Assembly: GCA_003240735.1 (NCBI GenBank)
Contig: QFNE01000020.1
Coordinates: forward strand, 1 to 52,403
Direction: 5' to 3'
Source of the DNA: Paracoccus denitrificans
GTDB lineage: Bacteria > Pseudomonadota > Alphaproteobacteria > Rhodobacterales > Rhodobacteraceae
Length of the DNA stretch: 52,403 nt
This document shows positions 8,499 through 16,780 of this stretch, in pieces (the stretch's first letter is position 1; the number at the start of each line of letters is the position of its first letter). The notes below the pieces were generated by a model, which saw only the letters and a list, made by a program, of their open reading frames with translations, was not told the origin of the DNA and did not search any database. The position numbers and the translations under genes were made by a program.

Positions 8499-9377
8499 TT
8501 ACGCGACCGCGCGTGCCTCGGGCATGATACCCAGATCGGCGCAGACCTGCTGGCACAGTTCGGGCCGGTTCAGCGTATAGAAATGCAGCCGATCGACGCC
8601 CCCGGCCAGCAGGTTCCGAGCCAGTTCGGTCGCCATCTCGCGGGCCAAGGCGCGTTCACCCTGCAGCCCTGCTTTGGCGAAACGCTCCTCGGCCCAGTCG
8701 GGGACGGCGGTGCCGCAGCGCGCGGCAAAGCGTTTGGCCCCGGCCCAGCTTTGGATCGGCAGCAGGCCCGGGATGATGGCGGCATCGATGCCCGCCGCCG
8801 CGCATGCGTCGCGAAAACGAAAGAACGTGTCCGCGTCAAAGAAGAATTGCGTGATGGCGCTGCTCGCGCCAGCGTCGATCTTGCGTTTCAGCCACGCGAC
8901 ATCTGCTGCCGTGTCCGCGCTGTCGGGGTGCGGCTCGGGATAGGCGCCACAGCGGATCGTGAAATCGCCGCGTTTCGCCAGCGCCCCGATCAGCTCGACC
9001 GAGCTGGTGAACCCGTCGGGATGGGGCTGAAACGCCATGTCCCCTTGCGGCGCGTCACCACGCAGCGCCACGATTTCGCGCACGCCCGCCGCGGCATAGT
9101 CGTCGACGATCTTCATCGTCTCGTCGCGCGTCGCTTCCACGCAGGTCAGGTGGGCGGCGACGTTCAGGCCGTAATGGTTGGACAGCGCCGTGACGGATTC
9201 GTGCGTCAGCTGACGGGTGGTCCCGCCCGCGCCATAGGTCACCGACACGAAATCCGGGGCCAGCGGCGCCAGCGCGCGCGCCGTGTCCCACAGCCGGAAC
9301 GACTGATCCAGATTGCGCGGCGGAAAGAACTCAAAGCTGATCTTCGGGCGCGCTTGTGCCGGGAGGGCGTCGGTCAT
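8499..9377 (-). CDS. metF: 5,10-methylenetetrahydrofolate reductase
   Basis: This cytoplasmic flavoprotein (292 aa) reduces methylene-THF to methyl-THF, the methyl donor for methionine synthesis. The TIM-barrel begins with ISFEFFPPRN (residues 13-22), which contains the catalytic Glu of the family. Other landmarks are VSVTYGAGGTTR, the folate/FAD region ALRGDAPQG, and QFFFDADTFFRF. The length matches bacterial MetF. It is divergent from a LysR regulator, with 88 bases between starts that contain two MetR-like sites. The arrangement argues for MetR control by homocysteine, as in enterobacteria. Confidence 0.95.
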   Translation of the reverse strand: MTDALPAQARPKISFEFFPPRNLDQSFRLWDTARALAPLAPDFVSVTYGAGGTTRQLTHESVTALSNHYGLNVAAHLTCVEATRDETMKIVDDYAAAGVREIVALRGDAPQGDMAFQPHPDGFTSSVELIGALAKRGDFTIRCGAYPEPHPDSADTAADVAWLKRKIDAGASSAITQFFFDADTFFRFRDACAAAGIDAAIIPGLLPIQSWAGAKRFAARCGTAVPDWAEERFAKAGLQGERALAREMATELARNLLAGGVDRLHFYTLNRPELCQQVCADLGIMPEARAVA

Positions 9378-9419
9378 CGGGAGGTTCCTTTCGCGGGCCT
9401 TGTGCCAGACCAGAGTGCG

Positions 9420-9432
9420 TGAGACAAACTCA
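9420..9432. promoter_or_regulatory. MetR-like box 1 (metF/metR intergenic)
   Basis: TGAG-N5-CTCA is a perfect palindrome with the 4-5-4 geometry of the MetR consensus TGAA-N5-TTCA, differing at the inner base of each half. It is 42 bases before the metF start. Its centre is 31 bases, about three helical turns, from box 2. Confidence 0.5.
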
Positions 9433-9450
9433 TATTCAGCAACAGCAACA

Positions 9451-9463
9451 TGAATTCGCCTCA
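9451..9463. promoter_or_regulatory. MetR-like box 2 (next to metR start)
   Basis: TGAA-N5-CTCA matches the MetR consensus at seven of eight positions. It ends two bases before the metR ATG, so bound protein would block translation start or early transcription. This would fit autorepression. Confidence 0.5.
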
Positions 9464-9465
9464 GT

Positions 9466-10386
9466 ATGCATCTGGAATTGCGTCACCTGCGCACGATCAA
9501 GACCATCCATGAACGCGGTGGCCTTGCCCGTGCGGCAGAGGTTCTGAATATCACACAATCCGCGCTGTCCCACCAGATCCGCGCGTTGGAGGATCAGGCC
9601 CAGACGCCGCTGTTCATCCGCCACGCGCGCCCGATGCGCCTGTCGCCCGCCGGGCTGCGGCTGCTGCGCCTTGCTGAATCCGTCCTGCCGCAGGTCGAGG
9701 CGCTGGAGGCCGAGTTCCGCGACATCGGCGCAGGCCGCGCGGGTCGGATGCACATCGCTATGGAGTGTCACGCCTGCTTCGGCTGGCTTCTGCCCGCGCT
9801 CGACGATTTCCGCCGCGCCTGGCCGCAGGTCGATATCGACATCCGCGCGGGTCTTGCGTTCACCGCCCTGCCCGCGCTGATCCGGGGCGACGCCGACATG
9901 GTCATTTCGTCCGACCCCGAAGACATCCCCGGTGTCGTGTTCGAGCCGCTTTTCGACTATCAGCCCCTGATGGCGGTGGCGCGCGACCATCCGCTGGCGA
10001 GCCGACCGTTCGTCACCCCGGCCGATCTGGCCGACCAGACGCTGATCACCTATCCCATGGACCGCCAGCGGCTGGACGTGTTTTCCCACTTCCTCGACCC
10101 CGCCGGCATCCGCCCCCTCTCGACCCGAGAGATCGAGTTGACCGACGTCATCACTCTTCTGGTGGCCTCTGGGCGCGGGGTGACGGTGCTGCCCGACTGG
10201 GTTCTGGCGCGCGAGGCGGGCAACACCGACATTGTCACCATCCCCTTGGCCGAACCCGCCGTGACGCGCCGTCTTTACGCCGCGATCCGGGCCGAGGACC
10301 GCGATCTGCCCTTCATGCAGGATATGCTGGCCCTTGCGCGCGCCGCCCGTGACGGTGTGCTTTCCTTTCCCGGTCCGGCGGCTTAG
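9466..10386 (+). CDS. metR: LysR-family regulator, MetR-like
   Basis: This is a LysR-type transcription factor (306 aa). The winged helix-turn-helix covers residues 1-60, with the recognition helix in LARAAEVLNITQSALSHQIR, and the effector domain spans about 90-290. The helix sequence and the MECHACFGWLLPALDDFR segment near residue 100 are typical of MetR, which senses homocysteine and controls methionine genes. Divergence from metF with two MetR-like boxes between supports the name. The ATG at 9466 is preceded directly by box 2 and has no clear Shine-Dalgarno, so translation may be weak or leaderless. Confidence 0.85.
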   Translation: MHLELRHLRTIKTIHERGGLARAAEVLNITQSALSHQIRALEDQAQTPLFIRHARPMRLSPAGLRLLRLAESVLPQVEALEAEFRDIGAGRAGRMHIAMECHACFGWLLPALDDFRRAWPQVDIDIRAGLAFTALPALIRGDADMVISSDPEDIPGVVFEPLFDYQPLMAVARDHPLASRPFVTPADLADQTLITYPMDRQRLDVFSHFLDPAGIRPLSTREIELTDVITLLVASGRGVTVLPDWVLAREAGNTDIVTIPLAEPAVTRRLYAAIRAEDRDLPFMQDMLALARAARDGVLSFPGPAA

Positions 10387-10414
10387 ATACGGCGCCAAAG
10401 CCCAAGGACACGCG

Positions 10415-11203
10415 ATGCAATCTGCCAATCTCAACATCATGATCAAGGCCGCCCGCAAGGCGGCGCGCAGCCTGGTCAAGGACTTCCGCGAGGTCGAGAA
10501 CCTGCAGGTGTCGGCCAAGGGCGCCGGGGATTTCGTCAGCCGCGCCGACCGCGAGGCCGAGCGGATCATCAAGGAAGAACTGCGCGGCGCCCGTCCCAAC
10601 TATGGCTGGGTCGGCGAGGAAACCGGCTCTGAGGCTGGCGAGGATCCGACCCGTCGCTGGATCGTCGACCCGCTGGACGGGACGACCAACTTTCTGCACG
10701 GCCTACCGCATTGGGCGATTTCCATCGCGCTGGAACACAAGGGCGAAATCGTCGCCGCGGTGGTCTTTGACCCGGCCAAGGACGAAATGTTCACCGCCGA
10801 AAAAGGCGACGGCGCGTTCCTGAATGACCAGCGCCTGCGCGTGTCGGGCCGCCGTCAGATGATCGAATCGATCTTCGCCACGGGCGTGCCCTTCGGCGGG
10901 CGGGGCACCCTGCCCGCGACGCTGGCCGATCTGGCGCGCCTGATGCCGGTCTGCGCCGGTGTGCGTCGCTTTGGCGCAGCGGCGCTTGATCTGGCTTATG
11001 TCGCAGCGGGCCGCTACGACGGCTATTGGGAACGCGGCATCAATTCGTGGGACATCGCGGCCGGCCTTCTGCTGGTCAAAGAGGCGGGGGGCTTCGTTGA
11101 GCCCCTGCGCGAAGGTCAAAGCCTTGTCGACAGCGGCTCGGTCATCGCGGCCAACGCCCAGCTTTTCGACACCTTCGCCGGGATCGTGCGCAGCCGCGAC
11201 TGA
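10415..11203 (+). CDS. suhB: Inositol monophosphatase family protein
   Basis: This is a Mg-dependent phosphatase of the SuhB/IMPase family (262 aa), which hydrolyses inositol-1-phosphate or related sugar phosphates. SuhB members can also act in transcription antitermination. Metal-binding residues are visible: Glu69 in VGEETG, Asp85 and Asp88 in DPLDGTTNF, and the C-terminal WDIAAGLLLVKEAGG. The frame is open upstream, but the ATG at 10415 has an AAGGA site six bases before it and gives the usual length. It follows metR by 28 bases on the same strand and may share a transcript. The assignment as suhB rather than another IMPase is likely but not certain. Confidence 0.88.
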   Translation: MQSANLNIMIKAARKAARSLVKDFREVENLQVSAKGAGDFVSRADREAERIIKEELRGARPNYGWVGEETGSEAGEDPTRRWIVDPLDGTTNFLHGLPHWAISIALEHKGEIVAAVVFDPAKDEMFTAEKGDGAFLNDQRLRVSGRRQMIESIFATGVPFGGRGTLPATLADLARLMPVCAGVRRFGAAALDLAYVAAGRYDGYWERGINSWDIAAGLLLVKEAGGFVEPLREGQSLVDSGSVIAANAQLFDTFAGIVRSRD

Positions 11204-11296
11204 CCGCCTCACGGCATCGTTTCTGAGGGGGGCGGTTGACTTCGCCCCTTTCAAGGCAGACGGGGGCCACGATCCCCGCTGCCAAAGGAAACCGAA

Positions 11297-12370
11297 ATGA
11301 CGCTGCCCGATTCCGACCCGACCCGGGCAACCTCCGCTGACACGTCCACCCCGAACGCGGCCCTTTCTGACACCCCGCTGACCGAATCCGCCCCGCCCGA
11401 GGCGTTGGCCGACCCCGCGGCAATGGCGTCATCGTCGCCCCTGACCCCCGCCATTGGCGTCACCACCACGCAGACCCGCGACAGCCGGGGCGACCGGACG
11501 GGTCTGGCGATCCTGCTCATGTGCCTGACCAGCGCGCTTTTCGCGGTGCAGGACGCGATTTCGCGTCACATGGGCAGCAACTATTCCCCGTTCTTCGTGA
11601 CGATGATCCGCTACTGGTTCTTTGCTGCGTTCGTCGTGTTTCTGGCGGCCCGGTCCACCGGCGGCCTGCGGCGCGCCACCCAGTCGGCGCACCCGTGGCT
11701 TCAGATCACGCGCGGCGTCCTTCTGGTGGCCGAGGTGATCATCATGATCCTGGCCTTCGTCAATCTGGGGCTTGTCGGCACGCACGCTATCTTTGTTGTC
11801 AGCCCGCTGATGGTCGTGGCGCTGTCGGGGCCGATCCTTGGCGAAAAGGTCGGATGGCGGCGATGGGCGGCTGTGGCCGCCGGCGGCGTCGGCATCCTGA
11901 TCGTGCTGCGGCCGGGGGCGCAGGTGCTCAGCCCTTGGGTACTGCTGCCACTGATCGGCGCGTTCATGTTCGCGATCTACGGCCTTCTGACCCGGCTCGT
12001 ATCGCGCGACGATCCGGCCGAGGTCAGCTTTTTCTACACCGGCATTTCCGGCGCGGTGGCGATCACGCTGGTCGGTTTGTTCTTCATCGAACCGATGGCC
12101 CGGTCGGACTGGCCCTACATGGCGGCGCTGTGCTGCAGTGCCGTTCTGGGGCACTGGATGCTGATCCGGGCCTACGAACTGGCAGAGGCGTCGTCGCTTC
12201 AGCCCTTTGCCTATACCCAGCTGGTCTGGATCTGCGTCATCGGCTTCTTCGTCTTCGGTGAAACCGTGACGTGGAACGTGGTCGTGGGCGCAATGATCAT
12301 CGTGGGCGCGGGGCTCTTTTCATGGTGGCGGGCGCGGGTGCGCGAACGCCAGTTGCAGGGGGCCGAGTAA
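11297..12370 (+). CDS. EamA/DMT-family transporter
   Basis: This inner-membrane permease (357 aa) of the drug/metabolite transporter superfamily has ten predicted helices in two EamA repeats: about residues 74-205 and 215-345. The first helix is AILLMCLTSALFAVQDAISR and the last is VVVGAMIIVGAGLFSWWRAR. The substrate is unknown; amino acids or metabolites are usual. An unusual 70-residue Ser/Thr/Pro/Ala-rich N-terminal tail precedes the first helix. The start has a good AAGGAA site, so the tail is probably translated. It lies 93 bases after suhB. The gap holds a short hairpin (GGGGCG/CGCCCC, 11230-11249) that could be a weak terminator. Confidence 0.85.
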   Translation: MTLPDSDPTRATSADTSTPNAALSDTPLTESAPPEALADPAAMASSSPLTPAIGVTTTQTRDSRGDRTGLAILLMCLTSALFAVQDAISRHMGSNYSPFFVTMIRYWFFAAFVVFLAARSTGGLRRATQSAHPWLQITRGVLLVAEVIIMILAFVNLGLVGTHAIFVVSPLMVVALSGPILGEKVGWRRWAAVAAGGVGILIVLRPGAQVLSPWVLLPLIGAFMFAIYGLLTRLVSRDDPAEVSFFYTGISGAVAITLVGLFFIEPMARSDWPYMAALCCSAVLGHWMLIRAYELAEASSLQPFAYTQLVWICVIGFFVFGETVTWNVVVGAMIIVGAGLFSWWRARVRERQLQGAE

Positions 12371-12380
12371 GCACCCCTCC

Positions 12381-14609
12381 TCAGCGGGTCGCGGCCCCTT
12401 GGACGGCCAGCGCGGCCCCGGTCACCCCGGGCCCGACCGGCACCGGGATGCCCGGCGGTGCGCCATTGGGCAACGCCGCCCCGGCCAAAACCGGGTCCGC
12501 AACCGCCAACGCGGTATCCATGACCGGCGCGTCGGCGTAACCCAGTTGCGGCCCCGCACTTGCGGGTTGCAGCACCGGCGCAGACGGCGCGGGCTTGGGT
12601 GCGGGTGTCTTTGACGCCACAAGGATCAGGGGCGACGGCGGCGGCGGTCCGGCCGATCCGCCACGCAGGTCCCATGTCGGCACGAACGGGGCTGGCCGCC
12701 CCATGATCCGCGCGCGGTAAACCGGCAGCGATTCCGCCACCCGCATGACGTAATTCCGTGTCTCGTCAAAGGGGATCATCTCGACCCAATCCACGGGATC
12801 GACGCTGTTTTTTCCGGCCACGCGCAGATCACCGAAATCGCGCAGCCACCTGTCGGAACGTCCCGGCCCCGCGTTGTATCCCGCCGCAACCAGCGCGATC
12901 GACGGCCCGAACCGGGTGCGCAGCCCGTCCAGATAGGCCGCGCCCAGCCGCGCGTTATAGGATGGATCGGTCGTCAGCCGCGCAGGCTCGAACGGCTCGC
13001 CGATGCGGCGGGCCATCATCCGGGCAGTGTCGGGCATCACCTGCATCAGGCCCAGCGCGCCCACGGGCGAACTGACGGTGTGGTTGAATTCGGATTCCCG
13101 GCGCGCGATCGACATCACCAGCTCGGGCGGTACGCCAAGGTCGGATAGGTGCAGACCCGTCAGCGGAAAATACGTCGCGGGATAGATCGCACCCTTGGCG
13201 GCGGCGGCCTTCGCCAATCGCAGCGCGTCCCACGGGCGGTGCTGTTCCAGCATCAGCCGCGACATCCGCCCGATGTCTTCGGCGGATGCGGTTTCGGCCA
13301 TGTGGGACAGGAACCGCTGCGCCTGCGCAGGCTCACCCGCCGCGATCAGCCACAGGGCCGCCTGCCAGATGCGCCGGTCACGCAGGTCACTGCCGCGCCA
13401 GTCGGGCAGGCTGTCGGCCCCGTCCAGCGTCGCCAGTTGCGGGTCCATCGTCACGCCGATCTTTTCTGCGGCCAGTTGGCCGTACCAGGCCGACTGGTGC
13501 AGGGACGCCTGACGATACTGTTTGCGTGCGTCGTCCGCGCGGCCCGCATCCTCCAGCGCGCGGCCCTGCCAGTAATGCGCCCGCGATGCCGAGATCGGCG
13601 CGTCCACCACGGTTTCCAGATGGGCAAAGTGGTCCAGCGCGCGGTCATACCCGCCTGCGCGCAGGGCGGCGTAACCCGCCAACCACTCCAGATCGGCATA
13701 ACGGCGGTCGTCGGGCGGCAGGAAGTGGTTCTTGGCCAGCGCCTCGGCCTGCGCCCAGTTGCCCGCGCGCAAGGCCATGCGGGCGTAATCCACCCGCATC
13801 GTGGCCCAAGTCGCCGGCACCCGCAGCGCATCGGCGGATGTCGACTGCGCCAGCATCAACTGCCGAGCGCCGTCGTGCTGCTTGGCATCCACCCGCCAGC
13901 GGAACCGGTCCATCGCCAGCCCCGGATCGTTGCGCTGCGCCGCGGGCAGTGCGTTGATCGCCGCGTCGATCCCGCTGCGCCGCGCCTGCACGGCAATCCG
14001 CGCCTCGGCCAGCGCGCGGTCGGGTCCGGGGGGGATCAGCGGCACGGCAAGCTCTGCCGCAGTCCACTCGCCCCGGTCAAGAAGCCCGGCGGCGCGTTCG
14101 GGCGCGCGCGCCAGCATGTCGGGGCGCGTCGTCAGGAACGTCACCTGTTCGGCCGCGGTCATCGGGACGGTGCGCCAGACGCGCAACGCCTCGGTCGCTG
14201 CGGTGGCAGGGTCGAGCGCCGAAAGATATGCGACCTCAGCCGTCATCGAGGTCGGCTGGTGGCGCGAAAACCACGCCAGAATATCGGCCTTGGGCAGGTT
14301 TGGCGTCACCAGCGCGTCGCCACGGCGGAAGAACAGCTCCAACCCCGGCCAGTCGGGGTTGCGGGCGGCGAAATCGCGGTATTCGGGCCAGGTACCCTGC
14401 CCCGCGCGCAGCCGTTGCCACAAAATCAGGTCGGTCGCGATCGGCCCCGATTCCCGCGCCGCGCGGTCGGCCCCGGCCCAGTCGCGCTGCGACGCGGCGG
14501 CCAGCGCCCGGCCCAGCGCGCCGGCATCCTCGGCATATGTGGGAACGGCCAGCCAAGCGGCCAGCAATGTCGGCGTCAGTCCCGGCAAAAGGCGTCTAAG
14601 GCGAACCAT
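12381..14609 (-). CDS. Soluble lytic murein transglycosylase, Slt family
   Basis: This is a periplasmic lytic transglycosylase (742 aa) with a Sec signal (LLPGLTPTLLAAWLAVPTYA). The long alpha-superhelical U/L region covers about residues 30-480, with repeated Ala/Arg-rich helices. The catalytic SLT domain is near 490-640, with Glu at about 505 in IARRESEFNHTVSSPVGALG and the following LGLMQVMPDTA and AAGYNAGPGR. The C-terminal 100 residues are a low-complexity Pro/Ala tail without known fold. A GTG three bases upstream (14612) could also be the start. It is divergent from dapA, with 125 bases between them. A second transglycosylase, of MltB type, is 5 kb away. Confidence 0.92.
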   Translation of the reverse strand: MVRLRRLLPGLTPTLLAAWLAVPTYAEDAGALGRALAAASQRDWAGADRAARESGPIATDLILWQRLRAGQGTWPEYRDFAARNPDWPGLELFFRRGDALVTPNLPKADILAWFSRHQPTSMTAEVAYLSALDPATAATEALRVWRTVPMTAAEQVTFLTTRPDMLARAPERAAGLLDRGEWTAAELAVPLIPPGPDRALAEARIAVQARRSGIDAAINALPAAQRNDPGLAMDRFRWRVDAKQHDGARQLMLAQSTSADALRVPATWATMRVDYARMALRAGNWAQAEALAKNHFLPPDDRRYADLEWLAGYAALRAGGYDRALDHFAHLETVVDAPISASRAHYWQGRALEDAGRADDARKQYRQASLHQSAWYGQLAAEKIGVTMDPQLATLDGADSLPDWRGSDLRDRRIWQAALWLIAAGEPAQAQRFLSHMAETASAEDIGRMSRLMLEQHRPWDALRLAKAAAAKGAIYPATYFPLTGLHLSDLGVPPELVMSIARRESEFNHTVSSPVGALGLMQVMPDTARMMARRIGEPFEPARLTTDPSYNARLGAAYLDGLRTRFGPSIALVAAGYNAGPGRSDRWLRDFGDLRVAGKNSVDPVDWVEMIPFDETRNYVMRVAESLPVYRARIMGRPAPFVPTWDLRGGSAGPPPPSPLILVASKTPAPKPAPSAPVLQPASAGPQLGYADAPVMDTALAVADPVLAGAALPNGAPPGIPVPVGPGVTGAALAVQGAATR

Positions 14610-14734
14610 CACGGGTCAGTCTGTGGCCTTCGTGGGACGGGCGCAACTCACATCCGCGACAGGTTTTCGGATATCCTTGCCCCATCCGCCCGCGCCGGTG
14701 TATGCCGCGCCGAAACCAAGACAGGATACCCCCG

Positions 14735-15610
14735 ATGTTCCGAGGCTCGCTGCCCGCACTCGTCACCCCTTTCACCGCGGACGGAGAGCTTGATTTACCC
14801 GCGCTGGAAAAGCTGGTCGAATGGCACATCGCCCAGGGCAGCCACGGGCTGGTCCCGGTCGGCACCACGGGCGAAAGCCCGACGCTCAGCCATGATGAAC
14901 ACCGTACGGTGACCGAGGAAGTGATCCGCATCGTCGCGGGCCGCGTGCCGGTCATCGCGGGCGCGGGATCGAACGCCACGCGCGAAGGCATCGGCCTGAT
15001 CCAGCACGCGCAGGGTGCAGGCGCGGACGCGGCGCTGGTCGTGACGCCCTATTACAACAAACCCACGCAGGACGGCATGATCGCGCATTTCACCGCGCTG
15101 CACGATGCCAGCGACCTGCCGATCATCATCTACAACATCCCCGGCCGCTCGGTCGTGGATATGCTGCCCGAAACCATGGGTGCGCTGGCGAAACTGCCGC
15201 GCATCGTCGGCGTCAAGGACGCCACGGGCCGGTTGGAGCGTGTGTCCTGCCAGCGCATCACCTGCGGCACGGACTTCGTCCAGCTGTCGGGCGAGGACGC
15301 AACCGCGCTGGGCTTTAACGCCCAGGGCGGCGTCGGCTGCATCTCGGTCACCGCGAACGTCGCCCCGAAACTCTGCGCCGAGTTCCAAGACGCGACGCTG
15401 CGCGGCGATTATGCCACCGCGCTGGAATATCAGGACCGCCTGATGCCGCTCCACATCGCGATCTTCCTGGAACCGGGTGTCGCCGGGGCGAAATACGCGC
15501 TGTCACGCCTTGGCATGTGCAACGAACGCGTTCGCCTGCCGCTGACGCCCTTGGGCGATGCCACGCGCGCCAAGATCGACGCGGCGATGGAACACGCCGG
15601 GCTGATTTAG
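14735..15610 (+). CDS. dapA: 4-hydroxy-tetrahydrodipicolinate synthase
   Basis: This enzyme condenses pyruvate with aspartate semialdehyde in the lysine/diaminopimelate pathway, in the cytoplasm. It has 291 aa, close to the usual length. Schiff-base Lys161 is in GVKDATG and Tyr133 in IYNIPGRS, both at the family's standard positions. GTTGESPTLS (residues 43-52) holds the conserved Thr pair. The ATG at 14735 has an AGGA site and gives the canonical MFRGSLPALVTPF start. Upstream in-frame codons are rejected. Its stop overlaps the convergent aminotransferase stop by three bases. Diaminopimelate is also a peptidoglycan component, which fits the neighbouring Slt gene. Confidence 0.95.
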   Translation: MFRGSLPALVTPFTADGELDLPALEKLVEWHIAQGSHGLVPVGTTGESPTLSHDEHRTVTEEVIRIVAGRVPVIAGAGSNATREGIGLIQHAQGAGADAALVVTPYYNKPTQDGMIAHFTALHDASDLPIIIYNIPGRSVVDMLPETMGALAKLPRIVGVKDATGRLERVSCQRITCGTDFVQLSGEDATALGFNAQGGVGCISVTANVAPKLCAEFQDATLRGDYATALEYQDRLMPLHIAIFLEPGVAGAKYALSRLGMCNERVRLPLTPLGDATRAKIDAAMEHAGLI

Positions 15611-16734
15611 GCGCCGGCTGCGGCCCCCGCGCGGGCCAGCGCGCCGGGCAACGCCTCGGCCAGAATATCCATTTCGGCGTCCGGGCCACAGCTGATGCGG
15701 ATGCAGCGGGTGTGGGGCGCGACCCACGGCATGCGGGCAAACACACCGTCTTGGGCCAGTTCGGCCAGCACGCGGCGCGAATGATCCGCGTCGCGGCCCA
15801 GATCGACCGCGACGAAGTTCGTCGCTGACGGCAGCGCGACCACCCCGTTCCGGGCCGCAATCTCGGCGATGCGCGCGCGGGACGCGATCACGTTCCGGAC
15901 CGTCTGCGCCAGCCAGTCGCGGTCGGCCAGCGCCGCCTGCGCACCGCGTTGCCCCATCAGGTTGACGCCGAAATGGTTGCGGATGCGGCCAAAGGCGCGG
16001 ATCACATCCGGCGCGCCGATGGCATAGCCCACGCGCGCGCCCGCCATGCCGTAGGCCTTGGAAAACGTCCGCATCCGGATGATGCGCGGATCATCCGCGT
16101 CGATCCGGGGCAGCGCGGGGGCGAACTCTGCATACGCCTCATCCAGAATCAGGATCGTGCCGTCGGCCAGATCGGCCAGCGCGGCCTCGATCTCCTCGGG
16201 CGGCAGCCAGCCGCCCATCGGGTTGTCGGGGTTGCAGACATAGATCAGCCGCGCCCCGGTTTCCCGCCCGCGCCGGATCAGGCCCGAAACGTCCTGCCGG
16301 TCCCCCAGATAGGGCACCCGCTCCATCACGCCGCCGAACCCGTTCACGTGGAAATCGAACGTGGGATAGCCGCCCAGCGACGTCACGACCCGGTCGCCCG
16401 GCGCCACCATCAGCCGCACGATCAGGCCCAGCAGCCCGTCGATGCCTTCGCCGACGACCAGATGACCCGGCGTGACGTCCAGCGCCGCGGCCAGATCGGC
16501 GCGCAGGTCGTGGCTGGTCGGATCACCGTATTTCCAGACCTCTGACGCGGCCTCGGCCATCGCCTGAACCGCGCGGGGCGACGGGCCAAAGCCGTTTTCG
16601 TTGGCCCCCAGACGCGCGCGAAACACCGCGCCCCGCTGGCGTTCCAGCGTTTCAGGCCCGACGAACGGGACGGCATCGGACAAGCTGCCCGGAACGGGCG
16701 CGAAACGCGGGGTCGGATGAATGGGCGTGCTCAT
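15607..16734 (-). CDS. PLP-dependent aminotransferase, HisC-like
   Basis: This is a class I/II aminotransferase of the histidinol-phosphate aminotransferase type (375 aa). The PLP lysine is Lys226 in RTFSKAYGMAG. LDEAYAEF near residue 198 and YVCNPDNPMGGWL near 165 are family marks, and GGYPTFDFHVNGFGG covers the aromatic stacking region. It may be a true HisC or a related amino acid aminotransferase. It is not beside other his genes, so I leave the symbol blank. ATG 16734 is preferred over an upstream TTG at 16770. It follows the ThDP enzyme by 46 bases on the same strand, so the two probably form one transcript. The end overlaps dapA, which is convergent. Confidence 0.85.
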   Translation of the reverse strand: MSTPIHPTPRFAPVPGSLSDAVPFVGPETLERQRGAVFRARLGANENGFGPSPRAVQAMAEAASEVWKYGDPTSHDLRADLAAALDVTPGHLVVGEGIDGLLGLIVRLMVAPGDRVVTSLGGYPTFDFHVNGFGGVMERVPYLGDRQDVSGLIRRGRETGARLIYVCNPDNPMGGWLPPEEIEAALADLADGTILILDEAYAEFAPALPRIDADDPRIIRMRTFSKAYGMAGARVGYAIGAPDVIRAFGRIRNHFGVNLMGQRGAQAALADRDWLAQTVRNVIASRARIAEIAARNGVVALPSATNFVAVDLGRDADHSRRVLAELAQDGVFARMPWVAPHTRCIRISCGPDAEMDILAEALPGALARAGAAAGA

Positions 16735-16780
16735 GGCGCAAGACAAAACCGAAATTCCGCGCTCAGGCAAGCCTGCCCCG

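Noticed and set aside
16735..16770. TTG start for the HisC-like aminotransferase
   Set aside because: The added residues are not family-like and TTG lacks a ribosome site; ATG 16734 gives the expected beginning.
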